From positions 1 through 32,604 of the forward strand of contig CAMVLM010000030.1 in NCBI GenBank assembly GCA_947168335.1: a stretch of 32,604 bases of DNA, read 5' to 3'. This DNA comes from an uncultured Butyrivibrio sp. (GTDB taxonomy: Bacteria > Bacillota > Clostridia > Lachnospirales > Lachnospiraceae). Every line of letters begins with the position of its first letter. Positions within the stretch are counted from its first letter, which is position 1. The notes beneath the pieces were generated by a model. The model ran no database searches. It was not told the origin of the DNA and saw nothing but the letters and a program-made list of their open reading frames with translations. Both the position numbers and the translations under genes were made by a program. Below are positions 7,779 through 16,059 of the stretch, piece after piece.

Positions 7779-7806
7779 AGTATATCACATTTCTTGTATC
7801 GCGCAA
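7779..7806 (-). promoter_or_regulatory. rtcB: Promoter of the rtcB-prfH operon
   Basis: On the minus strand there is a TTGCGC -35 (complement of 7801-7806), a 16-base spacer and a TATACT -10 (complement of 7779-7784) preceded by TG, giving an extended -10. Predicted transcription would begin near 7772, about 48 bases before the leader ATG. It lies right beside the broken ISL3 transposase. Confidence 0.55.
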
Positions 7807-7815
7807 TACTCCTAT

Positions 7816-8387
7816 TTCACCAAAGATGCAAACTTCTATCTTGATCGGGATGGTGTTACCCACCTCAGAATCCATGCGCGGACGGATAAATGGCATCAGG
7901 ATGATTGTCCGTTCTGCCACAGACGCTGTCCTCGTTACGACCAGAGGATAGATCAGCCGCGCACTTGGAGAAGACTCCCGAAAATCTGACAGAGAACCAA
8001 CAGAACCGGGTTGCCATGATTGCTGAGAATAACAGTCGTCTGTATCGAGCTTACCGAATGAAGGAAACGCTCCGTCTCATCTTAAAAATCAAAGATACTG
8101 ACGAAGCAGAAGCCGCTCTTAAGCGGTGGCTCTGGTGGGCAAGTCACAGCAGGATTGATGCTTTCAAGGAGCTATACCTCAAGATCAAACGTCACAGGGA
8201 TCACATACTCAATGCAATACGGCTGGGTATGAGCAATGCACGAATTGAGGCTACTAATAACAAAATCAAACTGATCGTCCGCAAGGCATATGGTTTTCGC
8301 AATATCCAGAACATGCTCGATATGGTCTACTTAGTATGCTCGGATTTGAGGATTCCACTTCCTAACAGAAAATCTCGAGGCGCATGA
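7816..8387 (+). pseudogene. ISL3-type transposase, internally deleted
   Basis: Two pieces of one transposase remain. The first, from 7816 in one frame, begins FTKDANFYLDRDG and carries the N-terminal zinc-finger-like part CPFCHRRCPRYDQ followed by TWR. The second, in another frame from about 7965 to 8387, starts near LEKTPENLTENQQ and carries the C-terminal part typical of ISL3 transposases (LWWASHSRIDAF, MSNARIEATNNKIKL, YGFRNIQNML). The whole middle, with most of the catalytic DDE core, is missing. The join is near TTGGAGAAG at about 7960-7970 and also shifts frame. The gene cannot make active transposase. Family assignment rests on the C-terminal motif pattern. Confidence 0.75.
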
Positions 8388-8444
8388 TCAGCATAAATGC
8401 TGGGGATGATGGCATTTTTCACCCACCATTACCCCTGAAGAGCC
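7816..8444 (+). mobile_element. ISL3-family insertion sequence remnant
   Basis: This is the remnant around the broken transposase. At its right side the sequence TGAAGAGCC ends at 8444; its reverse complement GGCTCTTCA matches the usual kind of ISL3 terminal repeat. No matching left repeat was found, so the left boundary is only approximate and may be deleted. Confidence 0.5.
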
Positions 8445-8488
8445 AATTCATTTCGCAATTTTAAACAATTTTTAAATTTGCGAAACAG

Positions 8489-8522
8489 CAAAGAGCAGCT
8501 ATCATTCGATAACTGCTCTTTG
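8489..8522. terminator. Bidirectional hairpin after the GH53 gene
   Basis: CAAAGAGCAG (8489-8498) pairs perfectly with CTGCTCTTTG (8513-8522), and TATC/GATA extends the stem inside. It lies between the IS remnant and the end of the GH53 operon and could stop transcription from both sides, although neither strand has a long T-tract. Confidence 0.5.
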
Positions 8523-8619
8523 AAATATTCACTAATCTCTCCCATGAACTTGAATTTAGCGATTCAATTCATGCCAAACGCCTGTCTCAGTTTTACCAGG
8601 TATTTCAAACATTGACTCC

Positions 8620-9648
8620 TTAACAATCCCGATAAGCCGATAATGCTTCCGTAAGCTGTAGTGTATAGTTCTTTGTGAGCTTTGATGCCCCAAGGGGATA
8701 AGAATCAGGAAGTACCTCTGAACAAACTTCCGGTTCCCAATAGAATATTCCAAGCCCTTCATTATCTGGCACATTCTTCAGCATCCTGATGGTATCACCT
8801 ATCAGTTTTCTTGTATCCTCTGCCTCATATTCAGGGCCACCAATTTCTGTTATCATAACAGGCTTATGATATTTATCGCGGTACATCTGCAGACACCTTG
8901 ACCAGTTCTCTATACTGGAATCAATATAGTCTTCCGGATCCTCCTTGTTTATCAGATCACACCAGTACGGGTAATCAGAAAAACCGAGTATATCAGTCCT
9001 GCCACCGTTTTCAAAAAAATTCTCCAAAAAAGGCATCACCCATTTGGGATGCTGACCACTGGCAAGATGAAGTATCACCTTACACTCCGGAAAAACTTCT
9101 TTTACTGCATCATATCCGCTGTTAATATAATCTACCAATTCTTTCGGATGGTTCTCGAGGTCTCCCATGGGATGCATCATACCCGGGTTGATCTCGTTTC
9201 CGACCTGCACCCACTCCGGTTCCACTCCATAGGTTTTCATGAGTTTTAAAGTCTTATTTGTATGTTCAGCTACTTTTTCACATAATTCTTTATGAGAAAG
9301 CTTCTCCCATTTTTTGGGAATATACTGCTTTTTAGGATCTGCAAACTCATCACTGTAATGAAAATCAAGCATAACCCTCATGCCGGCTTCCTTTGCACGT
9401 AGAGCCGCCTTTGCAACATTCATTGCATCACAGTAGCCAAGCATAGTCATCATACCTTCTGAATCCTCCACATATGCCTTTTGAGGTGGATCAACAAAAA
9501 CCCTGAATCTCACTGAATTCGTTCCCTTCTCCTTAACCGCTTCAAGGCATGAAACACTTCTCCCCTTCTCATTTATCCATTTAAAACCTCTTGCCTCAAG
9601 CTGAGACATCCAGCCAAGATCTGCCCCATAAGCAAAACCACTTTTCAT
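8620..9648 (-). CDS. GH53 endo-beta-1,4-galactanase, intracellular
   Basis: This 342-residue glycoside hydrolase of family 53 cleaves beta-1,4-galactan as found in pectic arabinogalactan side chains. It begins with FAYGADLGWMSQLE, the typical GH53 start. The acid/base glutamate lies in VGNEINPG (E152) and the nucleophile in MITEIGGP (E268). I start it at the ATG at 9648, since residues before it are unlike the family and overlap a strong hairpin. There is no signal peptide, although many GH53 enzymes are secreted. Together with the co-directional ABC importer genes, this suggests it acts inside the cell on imported galacto-oligosaccharides. A short in-frame ORF of 18 codons follows its stop (8556-8612), of unknown meaning. 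Confidence 0.93.
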   Translation of the reverse strand: MKSGFAYGADLGWMSQLEARGFKWINEKGRSVSCLEAVKEKGTNSVRFRVFVDPPQKAYVEDSEGMMTMLGYCDAMNVAKAALRAKEAGMRVMLDFHYSDEFADPKKQYIPKKWEKLSHKELCEKVAEHTNKTLKLMKTYGVEPEWVQVGNEINPGMMHPMGDLENHPKELVDYINSGYDAVKEVFPECKVILHLASGQHPKWVMPFLENFFENGGRTDILGFSDYPYWCDLINKEDPEDYIDSSIENWSRCLQMYRDKYHKPVMITEIGGPEYEAEDTRKLIGDTIRMLKNVPDNEGLGIFYWEPEVCSEVLPDSYPLGASKLTKNYTLQLTEALSAYRDC

Positions 9649-9675
9649 AACGATGTTTTCCTTTTCATATTTTTG

Positions 9676-9710
9676 TAAACCGCTGCACAAAAGCTCCATG
9701 CAGCGGTTTA
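9676..9710 (-). other. Strong intercistronic hairpin between binding-protein and GH53 genes
   Basis: A perfect 12-base inverted repeat (TAAACCGCTGCA and its complement) with an 11-base loop starts 10 bases after the binding-protein gene. No T-tract follows, so it looks less like a full terminator and more like an RNA-stabilising or partial stop element. Such elements often raise binding-protein mRNA over the downstream gene. Confidence 0.65.
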
Positions 9711-9720
9711 TAAATTATCC

Positions 9721-11361
9721 TTATCTTGTTGCCTTCCACTCGTCATACTGTCTGCTGAATTCATCCATTACAGTCTGAAGGCCTGAGTCATAGCACTCTT
9801 TTACCATCTGGTCTATTGTTCCATTAACATCATCAACAAGACCAAGCTCTAGCATAGGAACATAATCATTTAATACTGCACTTACTGCTGCTTTATAATC
9901 AGCAACACTTGAATCATCAAATACAAAGGTTATAGTGGGATTACTTACTACTCTGTCTTCCCATCCGTCTGTTATAGCTGTTTCTCTGGGATCTGAACCC
10001 GCTTCGCTGAGATCACCATTTTTGATAGCCCAGGATGCTGAAACGGCATATGCTGCAAAGTCACCGGCTGCATCTGTTTCCGTATACTCACCTGCATCAT
10101 TGAGTGTATAATGCTCATCCTCAATTCCAAGTATCCAGAGATGGTTAAGGTATGTGTCACACTTTATCAGATCGAGTACCATTGCTGCTCTTGCAGGATC
10201 AGCTGTGCCTGCTGCGATTGCCATATCATTATTGGAATAAGCTTCGCATCCGACAAGATTATTCTTTGTAAGATCATAAGCCGCACCCTTAACACCATCG
10301 GTCTGCTCAGCCTGCTTGATATATGTGAAAACAGAACCGTTCCATGCGATGGATGCTCCTTGAAGGTTACCAAAGGCATCATCATCTGTTACCGTATTTG
10401 TAAGTGCACTTCTGCTCCATGCACCTGCATCTGCAAGCTCCTTCATGTCATGTGCATAATTCTTGAAAAGATCTGTCTCATACACAAGCTTTATATCTGA
10501 AGCTTCAGGAAGCTCACCCTCTTTATAGTCAAACATAAGATCAAAGTAATCGCTGTCCAGTGCAAGGAATGTGTCTTCCTGCTGTCTGTATACATCCCAT
10601 AGCTCATTATTATCGCCTGCTGCAGCCAGTGCGTATACTCCGCTCTCCGGTGTTTCCTTCTCTGCAACTGTCTTTGCAAAATTCATGTAATCATCCCAGC
10701 TGTCCAGTGATGATATTCCATATTTATCAGCTATATCCTGTCTGATCGCTACTATCTTTCCCATGGCAGATGCCTGATTTGAGGGAACGGCAACTATCTG
10801 ACCGGAAACTGTTGTCTCATCCCAGCTCTCAGGAGCCTGATACTTGTTTGTGAGAGGCATATTTGTTTCAATGAAATCCTTATCAATTACATAGAAGGAA
10901 CCCTTTGCAGCCTCTGTGTACATGTAGCACCATGGTGCGGTGAATATCAGATCAACCTGTCCTCCGGTAAGTGTCAGTGGATACATCTGCTGATAGTCAG
11001 ACCAGCTCAAAAAGTTTACTTCCACATCCGTGTTGAAAGGTTCAAGATATTCATTTGTAAGAGATAAAACCTTATCCCACGCATTAGGTATATCACCGAT
11101 AAGCGTGATATTTACCGTCTTATGCTCAGATAGATCAATGCCTGAATACATCTCCGGTGAAGCCTTGACTTCTCCATCACCTATTTTTTCCGGAAGATCT
11201 TTTAATGCATCTCCCGAAGCCGCTGCTGTCTTCTCGTCTGTTATCTCAACAGATGAATCATTCTTTGAATCCTGTGTTTTTGCTTTTGATCCGCAGCCTG
11301 CAATCACAGAAGCTGTAAGAACAGCTGTCATCATAATAGACAAAACCTTTTTCCTTTTCAT
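9721..11361 (-). CDS. ABC sugar-binding lipoprotein
   Basis: This 546-residue extracellular solute-binding protein starts with a lipoprotein signal: MKRKK, a hydrophobic stretch, then VIAGC with the lipidated Cys at 23, followed by a Ser/Thr/Asp-rich linker. Its length and its C-terminal part (NPTITFVFDDSS onward) match the large binding proteins with a DUF3502-like end, which serve complex carbohydrate importers of the LplABC/YtcQ type. It would capture galacto-oligosaccharides outside the membrane, as judged from the GH53 neighbour. It follows the two permease genes, is followed by a strong hairpin, and has a good GGAGG site before its ATG. No ATPase gene is nearby, so it likely uses a shared MsmK-type ATPase encoded elsewhere. 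Confidence 0.93.
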   Translation of the reverse strand: MKRKKVLSIMMTAVLTASVIAGCGSKAKTQDSKNDSSVEITDEKTAAASGDALKDLPEKIGDGEVKASPEMYSGIDLSEHKTVNITLIGDIPNAWDKVLSLTNEYLEPFNTDVEVNFLSWSDYQQMYPLTLTGGQVDLIFTAPWCYMYTEAAKGSFYVIDKDFIETNMPLTNKYQAPESWDETTVSGQIVAVPSNQASAMGKIVAIRQDIADKYGISSLDSWDDYMNFAKTVAEKETPESGVYALAAAGDNNELWDVYRQQEDTFLALDSDYFDLMFDYKEGELPEASDIKLVYETDLFKNYAHDMKELADAGAWSRSALTNTVTDDDAFGNLQGASIAWNGSVFTYIKQAEQTDGVKGAAYDLTKNNLVGCEAYSNNDMAIAAGTADPARAAMVLDLIKCDTYLNHLWILGIEDEHYTLNDAGEYTETDAAGDFAAYAVSASWAIKNGDLSEAGSDPRETAITDGWEDRVVSNPTITFVFDDSSVADYKAAVSAVLNDYVPMLELGLVDDVNGTIDQMVKECYDSGLQTVMDEFSRQYDEWKATR

Positions 11362-11403
11362 AGTAACCTCCTTAATTTGCCCATATATAATATTGTTTTT
11401 AAC

Positions 11404-12369
11404 TCAACCTTTTACTGCTCCGATGGTAAGTCCTTTTACGAAGTATCTCTGTACGAACGGATATAAAAGAACGATCGGACCTGTTGCAATGATTGTCATA
11501 GCCATTTTCATTCCTTCGAGTGGAACTGACGGGAGTGCTATGCCAGACTTTTCAGCAACAATTCTCATAGCTTCTGCGCTTCCCAGAATCCTCTGAAGGT
11601 AATACTGCAGTGTGAACATATCCTCATTTGTTACAAATAGCATACAGTTGTACCAGTCATTCCAGTAAGCAAGCGCAGAAAAAAGCGAAAGTGTAGCGAT
11701 AAGCGGCTTACTTAACGGAAGGATAAGCTTTACAAATATCGTAATGTCATTTGCTCCGTCAATCTTAGCTGACTCCGTAATCTCAGCAGGTATTCCGACC
11801 ATGAAGGATTTAGCAATTATCATGTTCCATACTGAAAACATGAGCGGAAGGATAAGTCCAATAATACTATTCTTAAGGTTCAGATATCTCGTACACATGA
11901 GATACCAGGGAACAAGTCCACCGTTAAATAGCGTTGTAAAGAAGAAAAAGAATGAAAACTGATTTCTCCAGGGAAAATCCTTCCTGCTGAGAACATACCC
12001 TGTCATGGTGGCAAGCATCACTGCCAGAAATGTTCCAAAGCCGGTCACTCCAATAGTCATCCCATACGCCTTCAATATTGCTGTAGGATTTTTAAGACAG
12101 AGTTCATAGCTTTGTATGCTAAGTTCCGCAAGCCTCGGAAGGATCGGATACCCGTCCTTTATAAGGGAAGCTTCGGATGTAAACGACGCCACAATTATGA
12201 GATAAAACGGAATCACACATAAAAGTGCAAAAATCCCTACAAAAACTGCTCCAACTATGTTCACGGAAAGCTGGTCTCTGCTTATCCGTTTTTTTCCTGA
12301 TCCTGTGCCTTTCTTCTCAGCAAGGCGCATATTTCTGTCCGGTGTAAGTGTTACTGCATCTGCTGACAT
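11404..12369 (-). CDS. Carbohydrate ABC permease, LplC-like
   Basis: This is a membrane permease of about 321 residues from the CUT1 MalG/LplC group. After a basic cytoplasmic N-terminus it has about six hydrophobic segments, and it carries the EAA loop for the ATPase (ESAKIDGANDITIFVKLILP). The C-terminus FVQRYFVKGLTIGAVKG is typical for LplC-like permeases. I chose the ATG at 12369, preceded by AAGGAGG, rather than an ATG eight codons upstream that lacks a site and overlaps the previous gene. It pairs with the permease just upstream to form the channel. Confidence 0.92.
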   Translation of the reverse strand: MSADAVTLTPDRNMRLAEKKGTGSGKKRISRDQLSVNIVGAVFVGIFALLCVIPFYLIIVASFTSEASLIKDGYPILPRLAELSIQSYELCLKNPTAILKAYGMTIGVTGFGTFLAVMLATMTGYVLSRKDFPWRNQFSFFFFFTTLFNGGLVPWYLMCTRYLNLKNSIIGLILPLMFSVWNMIIAKSFMVGIPAEITESAKIDGANDITIFVKLILPLSKPLIATLSLFSALAYWNDWYNCMLFVTNEDMFTLQYYLQRILGSAEAMRIVAEKSGIALPSVPLEGMKMAMTIIATGPIVLLYPFVQRYFVKGLTIGAVKG

Positions 12370-12379
12370 ATTCTCCTCC

Positions 12380-13285
12380 TTAATAAAGTGCATAATCCGG
12401 GTTGGCTTTTTTCACAAGTCTGTTACATACCACGATAGTTATGAAGCATAGAACTGACTGATACAGCCCAGCCGCAGCAGACACTCCAACATTACCGTTA
12501 TCAATCAGTAATCTGAAAACATAGGTATCTATGACATCGGTCATAGGCTGAAGGAGTGCGCTGCTCTTTACGGTCTGGTAGAACAACCCGAAGTCTCCGC
12601 GGAAGATGTTTCCAATTCCCAAAAGGATCAGAATCATCATCGTTGGGATGAGCGAAGGAATCGTAAGGTATCTTATCTTCTGCCATGCATTTGCACCGTC
12701 TATTGATGCCGCTTCAAACATTTCCTGATCAAGTCCTGTTATTGCTGCAAGATACACAACTGAACCATATCCGGTCTGCTTCCATAGCTTTAAGAAGATA
12801 AGCAGTATGGGCCAGGCTCCCGGCGTATTGTATAAGTCAAAAGGACTTCCACCAAGACTTGTCACCACGTTGTTAAATACGCCTCTTTCAAAATTGAAGA
12901 TGTTGTAGAGTATTGCCCCTGCAACAACCCAGCTTATGAAATACGGAAGAAACATTAGCGACTGCACAGTCTTTTTAAAGACCTTGCTCAGAATCTCGTT
13001 AAGAAGAATCGCACTGCCCATCTCAAAAACAACACCGAGAAAAATAAAGGCTACATTATAAAGCAATGTGTTTCTCGTTACCTGAAACAGCTTTCCAGAT
13101 ATAAGCAGGGCTTTAAAATTATTCAGTCCGTTCCACGGCGACAGGTATATTCCACCTGCATACTGATATTTCTTGAATGCCATTATTATTCCTGTCATAG
13201 GAACATAACTGAAAACTATGACATATATAAGTGCCGGCAAAAGCATCATAAGTAACATCCAGTGTCTTTTAATATTTTTTATCAT
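12380..13285 (-). CDS. Carbohydrate ABC permease, LplB-like
   Basis: This 301-residue membrane permease belongs to the CUT1 MalF/LplB group. It has six hydrophobic segments, beginning WMLLMMLLPALIYVIVFSYV, and the EAA loop FEAASIDGANAWQKIRYL. It is the first gene of the galactan operon, transcribed away from the AraC regulator. The start has AAAGG close upstream. With the LplC-like permease and the binding lipoprotein it forms an importer; the ATPase is not encoded here. Confidence 0.92.
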   Translation of the reverse strand: MIKNIKRHWMLLMMLLPALIYVIVFSYVPMTGIIMAFKKYQYAGGIYLSPWNGLNNFKALLISGKLFQVTRNTLLYNVAFIFLGVVFEMGSAILLNEILSKVFKKTVQSLMFLPYFISWVVAGAILYNIFNFERGVFNNVVTSLGGSPFDLYNTPGAWPILLIFLKLWKQTGYGSVVYLAAITGLDQEMFEAASIDGANAWQKIRYLTIPSLIPTMMILILLGIGNIFRGDFGLFYQTVKSSALLQPMTDVIDTYVFRLLIDNGNVGVSAAAGLYQSVLCFITIVVCNRLVKKANPDYALY

Positions 13286-13382
13286 TACCTTTCTCTCCCC
13301 ATCGTTTCTAAAGCGCAGTATTTATCTGCATTTCATAGACTTTTGTATATCTTTAACATGGTTTAATTTTATAAATTTGCGT

Positions 13383-13401
13383 GGTGTCAAACAATGACAC
13401 C
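13383..13401. promoter_or_regulatory. Perfect palindrome between AraC gene and sugar operon
   Basis: GGTGTCA-AACAA-TGACACC is a perfect inverted repeat with 7-base arms, located between the divergent AraC regulator and the permease gene. The minus strand of it includes TTGACA, a possible -35. It is a good candidate operator for the divergent region. AraC proteins usually prefer direct repeats, so another regulator such as LacI or a catabolite factor could also bind. Confidence 0.5.
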
Positions 13402-13457
13402 GAACGACCAACGTGCTAAAATTTGTATCATATATGGGAATGATTTAGGAGAGACAA

Positions 13458-14525
13458 ATGTTAAAAGAAGTTTCAAAAGGTTATATTACCAGCACAAATC
13501 CAAATGCGTCCTTCAATATAAGTACCGGAAGCCTCGATAACTATTTTTATCAGATAAAGGTTCCATATCAGATAACCTATGAATACTGCAGCGGAACAGG
13601 TGCAGATGATTACATGAATGCCATCACTCTGTCTGAGGGTGAATCATTTTACGCCAGGGATTCTTACGAAGGACACGGCCGGGCCTTTAAATATCACCCT
13701 CTTCATTTTCATGATTACTACGAGATAATGATAGTTCTTGATGGAATCGTAACCCAGAGAATTGAAGACATAGACTATAAATATCCGGCAGGAAGCTGTT
13801 GCCTTATCAACAGAGGAATCAGACATGCTGAGAATTTTGATACTACTGCAAGTCTGCTGTTCATAGGACTTTCAGTAAGCATGATCGGAGAAATCCTAGC
13901 TACTGCAGAACATTCCTCTTTTGCCACAGAGAAGAAATTTCTCGAAAACAAGTTGTGTAATTTCCTTATGTCAGATCTCGACGATCCTGAAAAAAAAGCA
14001 TACCTTGATTTCATTCCGGCCTTCAGTACCGACAGTGCTTACAAACATCTTCATGAACTTACAAATGAAATCATTCAGACACTGATGTATCCTCATTTCG
14101 GATCATCCTTCAAAGCCAGAAATCTTATATGCGAATTTCTCTATTTTCTGTCACAAAGCGAGAACTATCACTGTACAGATGTAACTATGGGTATGGAAAA
14201 TGACCAGCTTCTCTTCACAAGAATTGAACATCTTATGGAAGAAAAGAATGGTCGCGTCAGTCGTGCTGAGCTTGAAAAAGCGCTTAATTACAGTGGGGAT
14301 TATTTAAACAGAATTGTAAATAAATATACCGGAATGTGCCTTTATGATTATGGAATGACTTTTTGCCTGAAAAAGGCTGCAGATTATCTTATCAACACCA
14401 AAGAATCCATCACAAGTATTGTCCAGACACTTCAGTTTTCAAACCGGACACACTTCTACTCATTATTTGAGCGACAGTTTAATATGACGCCCAAAGAATA
14501 CCGAGCCAAACATATTTCATCATAA
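13458..14525 (+). CDS. AraC-family regulator of the galactan locus
   Basis: This 355-residue transcription regulator has an N-terminal cupin sensor (about 70-190; HFHDYYEIMIVLDG carries the barrel His residues) and a C-terminal AraC double helix-turn-helix (about 255-355). The latter ends with SNRTHFYSLFERQF and MTPKEYRAKH, the usual AraC signature. It is divergent from the sugar transporter operon, so it most likely activates that operon when galactan fragments are present. The start has AGGAGAG at good distance. The inducer is inferred from the GH53 gene, not seen. Confidence 0.92.
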   Translation: MLKEVSKGYITSTNPNASFNISTGSLDNYFYQIKVPYQITYEYCSGTGADDYMNAITLSEGESFYARDSYEGHGRAFKYHPLHFHDYYEIMIVLDGIVTQRIEDIDYKYPAGSCCLINRGIRHAENFDTTASLLFIGLSVSMIGEILATAEHSSFATEKKFLENKLCNFLMSDLDDPEKKAYLDFIPAFSTDSAYKHLHELTNEIIQTLMYPHFGSSFKARNLICEFLYFLSQSENYHCTDVTMGMENDQLLFTRIEHLMEEKNGRVSRAELEKALNYSGDYLNRIVNKYTGMCLYDYGMTFCLKKAADYLINTKESITSIVQTLQFSNRTHFYSLFERQFNMTPKEYRAKHISS

Positions 14526-14571
14526 AAACAGACCTTACCTGCTATTTAACTGCGACACCCCTTTATTTTAC

Positions 14572-15879
14572 TCAAATAAAGGCAACCATATACAGAGGCA
14601 ATGTAATTATTCCGTCATCACTATCACCGATGTTTCCATCAATAAACTTATATGCATATGATATGTTTTTTTCTTTCTTGATTGTAGAGGTCAATGAATT
14701 GGCTTTTGCATGTCCACTCTTTACTTCTATAGGCACAACCTGGCCATCTACTTGAATGATGAAATCTAATTCCTTTTTGGTTGTTTCATTCTTATAAAAG
14801 TAAGTAATATAGCCCTTTTTATAAAGGGCATCAGCTATTGCACATTCGTAAAGTCCACCTTTTGTGTTTCCAGAAAGCGTATTTTCAACGATGTGCTGCT
14901 TTAATGAAAAATCTTTCATGGATATCAGTAATGATAAATCTGTTGTATATGCCCTGAAAAAATCATCTCTGGCATAATCATCCAGATCATACCTAACATC
15001 TGTTACAACTTTGCACAAATGGACTATATCTGCTCTTAAAAGCCACTCGATGCTGGAATAGTATTTTTGAGCCCGGGCACCATGCTCAATCTCTTTATAC
15101 TGAAATTTATGATTTTCTTTGTCCAAAAGCTGCTTTGCTAGTGTGAGATAGCATTTTTCAGCTTTTACTTTCTCTTCTGCATTTGCATAATGGGCAATAT
15201 CGTACTGATAACCCTGAAGGAGGTTCCTCTGTACAGTATCAACTTCTCTGAAGTCCTTAGTGTCAACGTACTTTTGAACAGCCTCTGGCATACCTCCAAT
15301 TGCCATATATAATCTGAAATATCCCATCATTTGAGTATGAATAGCATTTGGAATCTGCTTCTTTGTGGTGAGATACGATCGAAGCGAAATTATCATATCT
15401 TCGGAAATTCCTAGAGCCCAAAGGAATTCTTCGAAATCCATACCATGCATTGTCATATAATCTACGTATCCCACCGGATAAGATGATGCTCTTTTATAGT
15501 CGATTCCTAAAAGAGATCCTGATGCTATGACATCGTACTGATTATCTGTAGCCCAGAATTTTAACGCAGTTATAGCTTCTTCGCACTCCTGGATTTCATC
15601 AAAAAATATTAATGTCTTTTCTGGAGTGATCTTTTTTTCTGGAAAGCGAAAACGAAGTGCCATGATCATATTCTCAACAGTAAGATCTCCAGAGAAGATT
15701 TCAGCTGCTGAAGGTGTTTGCTTGAAGTTTATTTCTATAAACTCCTCATATCTTTCTTCTGCAAATCTCTCAATAGCAAATGTTTTGCCTGTTTGCCTGG
15801 CCCCCTGAACCACTAAGCACTTCTTATCCTTATGTTCTACCCAGTCTATAAGCTGCTCTGAAATCTTTCTCTTTAACAT
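14572..15879 (-). CDS. Orphan AAA ATPase with DUF4143-type C-terminus
   Basis: This 435-residue protein belongs to the common bacterial family of ATPases with a C-terminal DUF4143 part. Walker A is GARQTGKT at 26-33. Walker B is LIFFDEIQEC, followed by ASGSLLG, typical for sensor 1. Near the C-terminus ELDFIIQVDG and VPIEVKSGHA give the D-ExK arrangement of a restriction-nuclease-like fold. The cellular role of the family is poorly known, and many genomes carry several unlinked copies. No gene partner is evident. Three 10-base repeats spaced 33 bases apart lie directly upstream, suggesting dedicated regulation. Confidence 0.92.
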   Translation of the reverse strand: MLKRKISEQLIDWVEHKDKKCLVVQGARQTGKTFAIERFAEERYEEFIEINFKQTPSAAEIFSGDLTVENMIMALRFRFPEKKITPEKTLIFFDEIQECEEAITALKFWATDNQYDVIASGSLLGIDYKRASSYPVGYVDYMTMHGMDFEEFLWALGISEDMIISLRSYLTTKKQIPNAIHTQMMGYFRLYMAIGGMPEAVQKYVDTKDFREVDTVQRNLLQGYQYDIAHYANAEEKVKAEKCYLTLAKQLLDKENHKFQYKEIEHGARAQKYYSSIEWLLRADIVHLCKVVTDVRYDLDDYARDDFFRAYTTDLSLLISMKDFSLKQHIVENTLSGNTKGGLYECAIADALYKKGYITYFYKNETTKKELDFIIQVDGQVVPIEVKSGHAKANSLTSTIKKEKNISYAYKFIDGNIGDSDDGIITLPLYMVAFI

Positions 15880-15892
15880 AGTTTAATCCTCG

Positions 15893-15968
15893 TCAACATT
15901 TTGATAACATTATTTTACTTCTTAATCAACATTTTTGAAAGGTAGAATGTGTTTTAAATCAACATTTT
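15893..15968. repeat. Three TCAACATTTT direct repeats at 33-bp period
   Basis: The decamer TCAACATTTT occurs at 15893-15902, 15926-15935 and 15959-15968, exactly 33 bases apart each time, about three helical turns. They lie just upstream of the orphan ATPase, the first beginning 14 bases from its ATG. Equal phasing on one face of DNA suggests a cooperative binding site or autoregulation. The sequence between the copies is not conserved. Confidence 0.7.
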
Positions 15969-16059
15969 AGAATTTTGTTTTTTAGTAAGGTAAGGATTCT
16001 ATTTCTTCATCCAGCCAGCTTTTATCTCTGAAAATTATTTCTTCAAAACACTCCAGTCC

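Noticed and set aside
8556-8774. 72-codon minus-strand frame overlapping the GH53 end
   Set aside because: Most of it lies out of frame within the GH53 gene. Only its last 18 codons lie outside and look protein-like, too little to call a gene.
11030-11596. 188-codon open frame on the plus strand
   Set aside because: It runs antisense over the binding-protein gene and permease end, has no ribosome binding site and a composition typical of the shadow of a coding strand.
15893-15968. CRISPR-like array because of three evenly spaced repeats
   Set aside because: The repeats are only 10 bases, the period is 33 bases, and no cas genes are present; an operator is more likely.
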